Below are positions 55,226-62,946 of a DNA stretch of 64,000 nucleotides, piece after piece; the stretch's first letter is position 1, and each line of letters starts with the position of its first letter. Below the pieces are notes generated by a model that had not been told where the DNA came from, made no database searches, and saw only the letters and a list, made by a program, of their open reading frames with translations. Both the position numbers and the translations under genes were made by a program. This DNA is from CBDBND01 sp965207985. Its GTDB lineage: Bacteria > Pseudomonadota > Alphaproteobacteria > Rhodospirillales > Rhodospirillaceae. Location of the stretch: positions 434,001 to 498,000 of the forward strand of contig CBDBND010000034.1 in assembly GCA_965207985.1 (NCBI GenBank). Reading direction: 5' to 3'.

Positions 55226-56093
55226 TAACGGACGGCTATATTCCGGAAAAGCCATAAGCCCCGAATGGAATCCCCAATCTGACAACGGCAACCCGCTCCA
55301 ATACGATTATGGTGACCGCTCACGGACCAAGCCGAAAGTTTCATTCCCGGTTATCGGGCGTGGTCCGTCTTCGTGGCCACCATGAGCGGCGCACCTCTCA
55401 GGGCGGGCTCCGGCCAGGACCAAGCCCGGCCGACACACCGGACAAGCCCGGACATCATGTGGCCGTTTCATCATTCCGGATTCAGGATCGAAAATCTTTT
55501 CCAGGTCGCTCATGACCTTATCGCTTCTGAATACCCCATTCGATTGACCTGGGTATGGTGGCTCTATGTCATAGTGTGGATGAGGTTTTCGCGAAAAGCC
55601 AAGGGAAATACCACAACGGCAACAAATGACGGCCCGCTTAAATGGAGCGGCCCGCGGTCCAGTTACCTCTCCTATTCAGAAGGCGCCTTCATCATGGGTT
55701 TGGCAACCAGCCCGCGGGCCTATCCCATTACGTCGGCATTTAGACCGGTGTCTCGATCGCGTCCCTGTCTCGAAAGACTTTTCAGCGGTCTCGGCCTCGC
55801 CCAAAGGCTTCAATAATGTGACGCCATAACTCTGAACAGACCCAGTTCTGGTGTCAAAACAAAATGTGGCCTCTACAAGGGTTATCCCCAACTATTTTGC
55901 TGAATTGTGGATAAGTGCAGTCACTTTCTCATCAGTGAACTCATAATCAATGTTTCCCGTCGAAAGCCTTATCTAAACTTGGAAGATTGCGTCATGAAAG
56001 TCTCCGGATAAAGTATTCGGGAAAGACAGGTGTGGCGCGGACCTTTGTGAATCCCGGAGACAGGATGGTCAGTTGCATCGGTCGGATATACGC
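55226..56093. other. Accessory stretch with little coding content; DnaA-box-like pair
   Basis: No protein family is recognised. A 68-codon minus-strand frame (55307-55513, MSDLEKIFDPESGMMKRPHD) is preceded by TAAGG and could be a small gene. At 55882-55914 TTATCCCCA and TGTGGATAA (a perfect DnaA box in reverse) face each other in A+T-richer DNA, as in a degenerate replication origin. No rep gene is nearby. Confidence 0.35.
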
Positions 56094-56411
56094 CTAAAGA
56101 ATCCGTCCGCGGCTACGTGTCGCCCAATCGGCTCCGCTGTAGGTGACGCATTGAATGAGAACCTCCTTGGCATCGTCGTCGACGGTAAACGCAATCACCG
56201 CCCTTCTTCCCACCGGAATGGCACGCAGGCCGGGAGCAATTTCGTTGCGGATTGATCCTATGTGCGGCGTTTGTGCCAAATTCGCGATCTCCTGCTCAAT
56301 TTCCGCGATCTTGCGGTGGGCCACTTCGCTTCCCGCATACTCAACGATCCACTGAGCGATCACCTCCAAGTCTCGCGCCACGAGCGGATGGAAGCGGACA
56401 CTGTAGGTCAT
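56094..56411 (-). CDS. parE: ParE/RelE-family toxin
   Basis: A 105-residue protein: MTYSVRFHPLVARDLEVIAQ, WIVEYAGSEVAHRKIAEIEQ, IGSIRNEIAPGLRAIPVGRR and AVIAFTVDDDAKEVLIQCVT. The pattern is that of plasmid-type ParE/RelE toxins. ParE members poison gyrase whereas RelE members cleave mRNA; the sequence resembles ParE more. It overlaps the antitoxin gene by 4 nt. Confidence 0.88.
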   Translation of the reverse strand: MTYSVRFHPLVARDLEVIAQWIVEYAGSEVAHRKIAEIEQEIANLAQTPHIGSIRNEIAPGLRAIPVGRRAVIAFTVDDDAKEVLIQCVTYSGADWATRSRGRIL

Positions 56412-56677
56412 CTGCAGCGAGACGCCTCCACAGCGGCACGAGCTGCCGAGAACGCCTGTTCGTCGTCAACGTACTCCGAACGCACCGTCCGCATCCGTGC
56501 GCGGATTTCCTCGGCCAGGGCGGAAAGCGCGATTTCCCGCTCCTGATCGTCCTGCATCATCTGCTCGATGGCGCTGGCCACAGCGGCACTCTGAGTGGCG
56601 AAAACGCCTTCTTCCACCTTCTCCGAGAGGTAACGGTGGTGGCGACCAGTGAAACTGAGTGTCGTCTTGATTGTCAT
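56408..56677 (-). CDS. parD: ParD-like antitoxin
   Basis: An 89-residue protein: MTIKTTLSFTGRHHRYLSEK, VEEGVFATQSAAVASAIEQM and an acidic/charged C-terminus. The N-terminal part is a ribbon-helix-helix DNA-binding domain (LSFTGRHHRYLSEKVEEG resembles ParD). It overlaps the toxin start by ATGA. A 17-bp palindrome lies 13 nt upstream. Confidence 0.82.
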   Translation of the reverse strand: MTIKTTLSFTGRHHRYLSEKVEEGVFATQSAAVASAIEQMMQDDQEREIALSALAEEIRARMRTVRSEYVDDEQAFSAARAAVEASRCR

Positions 56678-56690
56678 TCGAATCTCCAGT

Positions 56691-56707
56691 GTATGACTAA
56701 GTCATAC
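56691..56707. promoter_or_regulatory. Palindromic operator of parDE
   Basis: GTATGAC-TAA-GTCATAC, a perfect 7-3-7 inverted repeat immediately upstream of parD. It has the same architecture as the vapBC operator but a different sequence. Confidence 0.72.
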
Positions 56708-56825
56708 TATAGTTCGCCGGTGGGCTCAAGCGATCAATTTGTACCCTAATTCTCGTGTGCGCGGTGCAAGGGCGCCATTCCTTAGCGTGCAAACTGTCGC
56801 TCCAGCCGGTAGCAATAGGGGCGGG

Positions 56826-57050
56826 TCGCCTTCTGGTGAACGCTGACGATGGTGGCGTCGATGAGGGCATATTCGAAATCCGGTTCCGCCGACAACTCCT
56901 CGAACAGCCGCTCGAAGACACCCTTCTTCGCCCATCGGCGAAAGCGCTGGAAGACGCTGTTCCAATTGCCGAACGCCGGGGGCAGAGCGCGCCACGGCGA
57001 CCCTGCGCGCACCCGCCACAAAACCGCCTCCAAAAACAGGCGGTTGCCCG
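56826..57050 (-). pseudogene. IS5 (IS427-like) transposase fragment, duplicate of 61786-62010
   Basis: This 225-bp segment is almost base-identical to 61786-62010, differing at 57047. It encodes NRLFLEAVLWRVRAGSPWRA, LPPAFGNWNSVFQRFRRWAK and YALIDATIVSVHQKA, the ORF A core of IS427-type elements. Both ends are ragged: downstream the frame runs into TRPYCYRLERQFAR and a stop. Confidence 0.87.
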
Positions 57051-57177
57051 ACACACCTGAAGGGACATTGTCAGATTAAACGGCTCGAATCTGTAGAACC
57101 TGCTATTGAGAGCTATCAAGCGGCAAATTGGCGCCTGTCTTTCCCAAAGAGTTTATCCACTTAACAGGGTGTGGATC

Positions 57178-57463
57178 TAGCGAAGTACCTTTTGGATGGG
57201 GTTTTCGGAAAGGATAGGCGGGCGTCTCCCTGTTCGCGTTCCAGCGCACACCAACGGCCCACGCTCGCCGCGCTTACCCCGAAACGCGCACCAGCCGCTC
57301 TATGGCTCATACCCTCCGGAACCGCTGATAAAAGCCGATTGCGAAGATCAAGAGAAAGGGCTTTCGACAGCTATGCCAGCCTCCTCAACCCGGCCCACAT
57401 CTTGAATCACAAATCCCTCGCCCGGTGAATCCTCCAACGATTCAATCAAATCAGATTATGCTC
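57178..57463 (-). pseudogene. IS630-family element, terminal fragment with N-terminal transposase relic
   Basis: The end at 57463 reads GAGCATAATCTGATTTG and is flanked by TA (57464-57465). Inside, the minus strand encodes LSLDLRNRLLSAVPEGMSHR and GARFGVSAASVGRWCALERE, the helix-turn-helix of IS630 transposases, without a usable start and with a stop soon after. The catalytic part is missing. Confidence 0.75.
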
Positions 57464-57850
57464 TAGGGCGGTCATTTCAATTCTCCTCATCGATCCGCAT
57501 TCCTCGCTTCGTCGCTAAACGGAAGCGGGAATTCTCGATTGACCGGAGGGAACCTGGACTGCGTTTCGTCAGTCCCAAGCTGCCCGCCGACCGTTCACTT
57601 GCCGTGGGAAGAATCGTGCACCCGGAACGGCCACCCTAGCCTAAGCCAGACCCGTGTTCAAGTGTGACGGAAAAATGTTTAGATGCTTCCGGAATAGTGT
57701 TCAAGTGTGTTCGGATTCTGCAAAGGGCCTCCGGCATACGCGGGTCGAGAACGATGCGCTCCTGCTCTTCATAATAACGTCGCCGGACGTCTGTGCACGA
57801 CCGAAAAAGGACATTCGAGTGTTTGATCCGCACATCCGCGCCGGTCCTCA
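57464..57850. other. Non-coding stretch with 13-bp direct repeats before the HEAT gene
   Basis: GTGTTCAAGTGTG occurs at 57654-57666 and again at 57697-57709, 43 bp apart. A related CATTCGAGTGTTTGATCC follows at about 57812. No gene is recognised. The spacing (about four helical turns) suits a regulator binding site or an IS end. Confidence 0.45.
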
Positions 57851-58744
57851 ATGATGAAGCCGTCGCATACTGGCCCCGTTCCACCGCCGCCCGGTCGTTT
57901 GAGTGCGGACCGGGAGGCGGTGCCGGACCAACCGGACCTGTTCGCCGAACGCGGCAGGGTGACACCTCGCCACGTCCCGAAGCCTGAGGCTTCATCCTCC
58001 GCGACACCGGTGGAGACGCTCACGGACGACGAACTGCTCGCATTGGTCCCGAAAGCGGGACCGTCGCACATTGAGGCGGTTTGCTCGGAGATCGTCTCAC
58101 GTTCCCTGGAGGCGGCGGTTCCGGCGCTCGAAGCGCTCTGGCGGCGCTTTGCCGGGTTCGGTATCGAGACGCCGCTCCGGGAGCAGATCGCCGTTCTCGA
58201 AACCCTCGCGCGTCTCGGCGGTGCGGAGGTGCGCTGGGCCCTTAGGCGGATTGTACTGTCGAAGGCGCTGCCGGCTTTGCTGTTGCCGGCCGCGTTGCAG
58301 GCAGCCGCCAAAACCGGGCTCACTTTGCCCGCCGGTTTCGTCGAATCGCTCCTCGACCACGGAGACGCCACAGTGCGCGGAGCAGCTTTCGCCCTTGCGG
58401 CCCGGTCGGACGTTTCAGTCGACAGTCTTCGCGAGGGCCTCTTCGACCGCTCGGTCGCGAATCGCCGTCTGGCCGCGATCGCGCTCGGGCTGCGCGGCGA
58501 CGTCAGAGCCCGGGAGCCGCTCTACGACGCACTCGCGCGATCTCCGTCGACGGACGTTATCAAGGCGATCACTGCAGTCTGGGACGACGATGCGATCGTT
58601 CATCTTGGACGGTGTGCGCGGCGCCATCCACGGCTCGCCGCCGCGGTGTGCGAGGCCCTGCTCGATATTGGCAGCCCACGGGCGGAAACTGTCGCGAGTA
58701 ATCTGGAGCCTGCCACCCGAAACTCGACGCTCGCTGACGAATGA
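57851..58744 (+). CDS. HEAT-repeat protein, function unknown
   Basis: A 297-residue protein. The first 50 residues are Pro-rich and disordered-looking (MMKPSHTGPVPPPPGRLSAD). From about residue 85 regular helical repeats appear: VPALEALWRRFAGFGIETPL, IAVLETLARLGGAEVRWALR, ESLLDHGDATVRGAAFALAA, VANRRLAAIALGLRGDVRAR and DVIKAITAVWDDDAIVHLGR. This alpha-solenoid pattern indicates a protein- or nucleic-acid-binding scaffold. No catalytic motif is visible. It is followed on the same strand by a HEPN-like gene after 177 nt. Confidence 0.7.
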   Translation: MMKPSHTGPVPPPPGRLSADREAVPDQPDLFAERGRVTPRHVPKPEASSSATPVETLTDDELLALVPKAGPSHIEAVCSEIVSRSLEAAVPALEALWRRFAGFGIETPLREQIAVLETLARLGGAEVRWALRRIVLSKALPALLLPAALQAAAKTGLTLPAGFVESLLDHGDATVRGAAFALAARSDVSVDSLREGLFDRSVANRRLAAIALGLRGDVRAREPLYDALARSPSTDVIKAITAVWDDDAIVHLGRCARRHPRLAAAVCEALLDIGSPRAETVASNLEPATRNSTLADE

Positions 58745-58921
58745 CGGATATCGGGCGGATGAGTGCAGCCATGCGGGCGGCAGGCCTGGCCTGACTCCGG
58801 TGCGGGACAAGGGAATTTGATATTCTCCGGCGACGGTCGAGACGGCGCACTGTCTAGATACAGCGGGAAGAAGGCAATGGCCGAAAGGGTGTCCCGTCTC
58901 CGTAGAACGAGGAAACCCCAC

Positions 58922-59326
58922 ATGAATATTCCAACGTGGTTGATAGAAACCGCCAACTTCAAACCCGGATTGCCGCCTAGTGATGCGGGTCGCATATCCG
59001 GGCTCTATCTCATGTCCGAGGAATTCAGGCTCTTGGCTGCGGTCGCGTTGCGCGAAGCTGGACACTTTCGGCAAGCAAAGTACAACGCGGGAATCTTCTG
59101 CCTTGGGCAGGCGCTGGAGTCAACCTACAAAATGCTATTGCTGAAGGATGGTATCCAAAACTGGAGATCGCATGACTTCGGCAAGTTGTTCAAGCGCATG
59201 GAGTCAGGTACCCAAAGCAACATCGGGTCAATAGTGTGCAAAGCCGGTTGGCCAACCTGCGACGGGTTCCACGAGTTCTTGGCCAATGAGCTTGACTTTT
59301 GTGGACAGGAAATACGACGAAGCTAG
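58922..59326 (+). CDS. HEPN-like domain protein
   Basis: About 134 residues from the ATG at 58922 (GAGGAAACCCCAC upstream). The core FRLLAAVALREAGHFRQAKY and NAGIFCLGQALESTYKMLLL, then WRSHDFGKLFKRM, resembles HEPN domains (ALxxAGxYxxAxxHAxxALExxLKALL then HDLxxL). The C-terminal RxxxxH RNase motif is not evident. HEPN proteins are common in toxin-antitoxin and defence loci. Assignment rests on pattern only. Confidence 0.55.
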   Translation: MNIPTWLIETANFKPGLPPSDAGRISGLYLMSEEFRLLAAVALREAGHFRQAKYNAGIFCLGQALESTYKMLLLKDGIQNWRSHDFGKLFKRMESGTQSNIGSIVCKAGWPTCDGFHEFLANELDFCGQEIRRS

Positions 59327-59391
59327 AGCGAATTCGCGCGAAATTGAATCGGCGAGGGATTCTCAAATCGTTACCGTCCGCGTAGCGGCGC

Positions 59392-59529
59392 CGGTTTCCG
59401 GAGGCGGACGGCCTGACCACGTTCTGGCGCATGCTGGAGGCCGGGGCGAGCGGTGTGGTCGAGGGGGTAAGGAGCGGCGACGTGAAATATCACCTCGCCG
59501 CCCCGGGCATCGCCGCCAACGCCATATGA
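59392..59529 (+). pseudogene. Polyketide synthase ketosynthase-domain scrap
   Basis: The frame reads RFPEADGLTTFWRMLEAGAS and GVVEGVRSGD before running into VKYHLAAPGIAANAI and a stop. RFPxADxLxxFWxxLxxG is the N-terminal hallmark of type I PKS ketosynthase domains. About 30 residues are recognisable; the upstream start and all active-site residues are missing. Confidence 0.6.
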
Positions 59530-59549
59530 CGAATTAGCAATTGCCGGCT

Positions 59550-59957
59550 TTAGGCGGCGTCAGGGGATGGGTCTTCGGCCGCAGCGTCCTCTGCTGGGGC
59601 GTCTTCCGATGAAGCATCTTCGGCTGGCGCGTCATCCGCTTGAGCGTCCTCTGCGGACGGACCCTCAGTCGGGGCATTCTCCGATGGAGCATCATCGGAA
59701 GGGGTATCGTCTGCTGCAACGTCATCCGTCGAGGCGTCTTCGGCGGGAGCATCTTCCCCTGGAGCATCCTCGGATGAGTCGTCGTTTGACGAAGAGCCTT
59801 CGGCTGGCGCGTCATCCGCAGAAGCATCCTCAGCGGATGCGTCCTCTGCCTGGGCATCTTCCGTCGAAGTGTCTTCGGAGGAGGCGTCCTCTGATGGGGC
59901 ATCCTCTGCCAAGGTGTTTTCGGTGGTGGTATCTTCGCTCGGGGTTGTGTCGTCCAT
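59550..59957 (-). CDS. Extremely acidic Ser/Ala/Asp/Glu repeat protein
   Basis: A 135-residue frame with almost only Asp, Glu, Ala, Ser, Pro and Thr, and no Lys, Arg, Cys or aromatic residue seen. It is built of five-residue units such as EDAPA, EDASS, DDAPA, matching a degenerate 15-bp DNA repeat. ATG at 59957 follows an AGAC-rich stretch without a strong ribosome-binding site. An intrinsically disordered chain is expected. The antisense frame (Arg/His/Pro-rich) is a mirror of the repeat and is not annotated. Confidence 0.55.
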   Translation of the reverse strand: MDDTTPSEDTTTENTLAEDAPSEDASSEDTSTEDAQAEDASAEDASADDAPAEGSSSNDDSSEDAPGEDAPAEDASTDDVAADDTPSDDAPSENAPTEGPSAEDAQADDAPAEDASSEDAPAEDAAAEDPSPDAA

Positions 59958-60230
59958 GATCGTTCGTCTCCGATTTTCTTTGGTTATGGTTCCCGAGCCG
60001 TTCCTTGCCTTGGCCCGGTAACTTGTATTTTGTAATTCCGCCAGTCACTGTCAACGTCTTACCGGCGTAGCCGTTTGGAAAAGCGGCGGTGGCAACCATC
60101 AGTGTGCGGCAATCAGTCGCACCTATTGCTTACCGGCGTTATCATGGGATCATGGATTGAGGTAAGCAATCCGCACTTGGTGTTTGTGGCATCATATCAT
60201 ACAAGTGCAACACAAGGGGAAGGATAAGAT
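59958..60230. other. Spacer between the acidic-repeat gene and a small gene
   Basis: This 273-nt region holds the upstream sequences of both divergent genes. TATTGCTTACC and GGTAAGCAAT (about 60124-60170) form an inverted repeat, ATTGCTTACC / GGTAAGCAAT, spaced by about 25 bp. No gene is seen. Confidence 0.45.
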
Positions 60231-60434
60231 ATGGCGAAACGCATCTCTCACGGCTATTGGATGGTCTTGATTCTGGGCGCCAGGGCTTATTTGCAACAGA
60301 AGGGAAACCGCGACCCAAAAGGAGCGGACATCTACCACCTGCTTAATGACCTGGGGTTGCTTAAGGATGCGCTCCGCAAACGTACACCGCTGAGCATCCG
60401 GGCAACCATCTACCAGCGTCTCCAGAAACTGTAA
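60231..60434 (+). CDS. Small basic protein, function unknown
   Basis: A 67-residue protein from the ATG at 60231, preceded by GGAAGGATAAGAT. Sequence MAKRISHGYWMVLILGARAY followed by a helical, basic C-terminus (LLNDLGLLKDALRKRTPLSI). No family is recognised. It is upstream of the TraG fragment on the same strand. Confidence 0.5.
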   Translation: MAKRISHGYWMVLILGARAYLQQKGNRDPKGADIYHLLNDLGLLKDALRKRTPLSIRATIYQRLQKL

Positions 60435-60627
60435 CGAGGGCGAGCAAATTATTCCTGGCCCACCGGCCGGGGACAGGGGCAAAAATCACCACAGAGTTCA
60501 CACTCTCCGCTGTACCCGTCGGGGTCATCGCTGCTGCGATGGGCAAGATATATGGGAGCATCCCTGAAATGGCGTTGACAGTGACCGGCAGGGCGGCTTG
60601 CAATGTACATTAGGACTTTGTGTGTAT

Positions 60628-61590
60628 CGGACCCGGTATACCGACGCCACCGCCCTGGTGGAGCGCTACTCCCATGACGTGCAGGTCGGCGAGGTCCACG
60701 GGCGCGGGGTGACGGAAAGCGAAAGCGCCCAGGTCCAGGCCTTGGAATCCCATTACGAGAAGATGGCGGAGACCGCCGGCATCTCAAAGGACCAGGCCGC
60801 CATGCTCACCGGCGAGGCCAGGCTCGGCGGCGGGCTGGGCGCGGCCGTGCGGATAAGCGCGGACGGCACGGCGCGCTGGCGCGGCCAGACCATCGCCAAG
60901 GAATCCTGGGACCGGCTCAAGGACTATGAGGAAAACCACCAGGTCCTCGATCTGTGGTCCCGGGTCTCGGAGGCCTCCAGGCGCCATTCAACGGCCACCG
61001 GGGATAGCGAAACCGCGGGCCTGGAGGAAAGCCTCAATGCCAATCTCACCCGCATGCGCCGGTTCGAGGACCGGGCGTCGCTGGCCCGCCAGGAGTCCGA
61101 AAGCCGGTCCGAGCAGACGGCCCAGGTCCGGGCCCAGGCCCAGTCCATCGACCGGGACCTGGGCCAGCCCTTCTTCGCCTGGCTTACGGAACGGGAAGGG
61201 GCGGACGGACGACCGATCGGGGTGCCGGGTGCCGTCCGCCTCGCATCGCCCCGGACGGTCGAGGACGCCCAGGTGCTGCGCGAGCATGCCGCCGCCTTCG
61301 TCGCCGAGCGCTTCGCCGCACCGTCCTTGGGGTTGGAGGATCGCCCTGTCGGTGGAAGGGGAGGCGATTTCCAGGCGGCGCGGGATGCACTCGCCTCATT
61401 ATACAATGAAGAGACAACCGATGCCTATGAAATCTGGTCCCGGGACGTGCGCGGCCGGACCAGGGCAGCCGGGGCGCCGGCGCCGGGAGAGGTGGACGGC
61501 CGGGCGTTTGAGGAAGGGGCCCGGACCGGGGCCGCCATGGCGGAGGATGCGCAAGGACGGGAGAGCAGCACCGAAGCCACCCGGCATTCG
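60628..61590 (+). pseudogene. F-type conjugation protein TraG, C-terminal fragment
   Basis: About 320 codons: ALVERYSHDVQVGEVHGRGV, QALESHYEKMAETAGISKDQ, SLNANLTRMRRFEDRASLAR, SQAQSIDRDLGQPFF-like AQAQSIDRDLGQPFFAWLTE, and RLASPRTVEDAQVLREHAAA. This matches the coiled C-terminal part of TraG/mating-pair stabilisation proteins of alphaproteobacterial conjugative elements. The N-terminal membrane part is missing. Downstream the frame changes character (GTTTVHNVDGKLGFSHTVGD) in another element gene scrap before the IS5 fragment. Confidence 0.72.
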
Positions 61591-61687
61591 GCACGACCAC
61601 CGTGCATAACGTCGACGGCAAACTGGGCTTTTCGCACACCGTCGGCGACACCACTGTCCATACCTTCGACGGCAAGTCCGTTACTTC

Positions 61688-62104
61688 CCAGACACCCCAG
61701 TGCGTCGACCAGGGCGATGATCTTGGTGGTCAATCCGCCCCGTGATCGGCCGATGGCCTGATTTTGAGTCCCCCTTTTGCGCCGCTCGCCTTCTGGTGAA
61801 CGCTGACGATGGTGGCGTCGATGAGGGCATATTCGAAATCCGGTTCCGCCGACAACTCCTCGAACAGCCGCTCGAAGACACCCTTCTTCGCCCATCGGCG
61901 AAAGCGCTGGAAGACGCTGTTCCAATTGCCGAACGCCGGGGGCAGAGCGCGCCACGGCGACCCTGCGCGCACCCGCCACAAAACCGCCTCCAAAAACAGG
62001 CGGTTGTCCGCCGCCGTCACGCCACGGTCCGTCGCCTTGCCCGGTAGATGACGCCAAATTTTCTCCCAAACATTGTCCGTGATCACAAAACGCTCTGACT
62101 TCAT
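61688..62104 (-). pseudogene. IS427-type transposase, two-frame, truncated in the second frame
   Basis: ORF A starts at ATG 62104 (AAGGAG upstream): MKSERFVITDNVWEKIWRHL, LFLEAVLWRVRAGSPWRALP, ALIDATIVSVHQKASGAKGG. A slippage site with AAAAGGGGG leads by -1 into ORF B: TQNQAIGRSRGGLTTKIIAL, VDALG, the start of the DDE second half. ORF B then stops at the truncation. Frameshift fusion of this kind is normal for IS427 members; the truncation is what disables it. Confidence 0.85.
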
Positions 62105-62178
62105 CAAACACTCCTTGCAAAAGGAGGCTTGAATCACTTTTCCGCGACATTGGGAATCCCCTAAATGTCAACAGACCC
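61688..62178 (-). mobile_element. IS5 (IS427-like) element, truncated, inserted in an IS630 remnant
   Basis: The end at 62178 reads GGGTCTGTTGACATTTAGGG and is flanked by TAA. The other end is lost at about 61688, where it abuts conjugation-gene debris. It was inserted into the IS630 coding sequence that resumes at 62179. Confidence 0.8.
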
Positions 62179-62404
62179 TAATCACTTCAACAAAAAAGGC
62201 CACGTAAGGATCCAGTTTGCCCCGGCCCTTCTGTGGGCCAGACGGCAAAGGCTCTAGGGACAGCCCCTCACGTACCTTCTTGCCCCAGCAGGCTGCCGTC
62301 GCAGGGCTGATCAGCAAAGACCGGCCCGCCGCCGCTGCACACATACCGCCATCCATCAGCTGCTTAAAACGGACCCGAAGATCCATCGAAAGAGTGTTGC
62401 TCAT
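62179..62404 (-). pseudogene. IS630-family transposase N-terminal fragment
   Basis: From ATG 62404: MSNTLSMDLRVRFKQLMDGG, CAAAAGRSLLISPATAACWG, KKVREGLSLEPLPSGPQKGR, KLDPYVAFFVEVI, cut by the IS5 insertion. This is the N-terminal helix-turn-helix region of an IS630 subgroup different from the one at 48470. The right end of the element (CTTTGGGAATCCCAAA) is near 62458. Confidence 0.8.
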
Positions 62405-62475
62405 TAGGTGTCCTCCCAAAAACAAAGAGGACTCAAATATCCAACCCTTTGGGAATCCCAAATCAATTCAAACGC

Positions 62476-62690
62476 TCATGAAAACGCTGTAGGACGCCCG
62501 CCACTTGGATTCATCACATCGTAAGGCGGCATATCTCCACCGTCGTGGTAGTCGGCAACGATAATTTGCTCCCACCGGTTCGCCGCGTACATTGCCGCGT
62601 CACGAAAATCATCGCTGAGGCCCCTTTCGAACTCCAACTCGATATTGAAATCGCCCCTCACGGTCCGGTGGGGCCGCACTTTCCATATAG
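62476..62690 (-). pseudogene. Possible metalloprotease-like fragment
   Basis: The minus-strand frame reads GDFNIELEFERGLSDDFRDA and AMYAANRWEQIIVADYHDGG, reminiscent of the start of leishmanolysin-like bacterial proteins (FxIxxxFxxGLxxxxxxAfxxAAxRWExII). No zinc motif is included and the frame ends at the IS630 end. The assignment is tentative. Confidence 0.35.
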
Positions 62691-62946
62691 CGTTGCGGTT
62701 GCACAGGGGCGGACTGAGCAGACTGGCAACGTGCCCATCGGTGCCACGAATGAGCGCCATCACCCCCACTACCCGGCCGGGGCATCGCTTGACAGCGCCG
62801 GTTTTGTCGGGATCTAATTGCCGGCGTTGCAGATTCGCCTGGCTACGGTGGCCGAGATCGAGGCAGCCCGGTCGGGACCGGACGGTTTCGTTTGCCGGTT
62901 CCTCGTTTTGCGTTCCAGGAAATTGCCGACAGGGAAAGGGGCCGGA

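Noticed and set aside
59567..59959. Arg/His/Pro-rich plus-strand frame over the acidic repeat
   Set aside because: It is the complement of a 15-bp repeat, which keeps several frames open at once. The acidic reading is chosen only on amino-acid regularity and start position.
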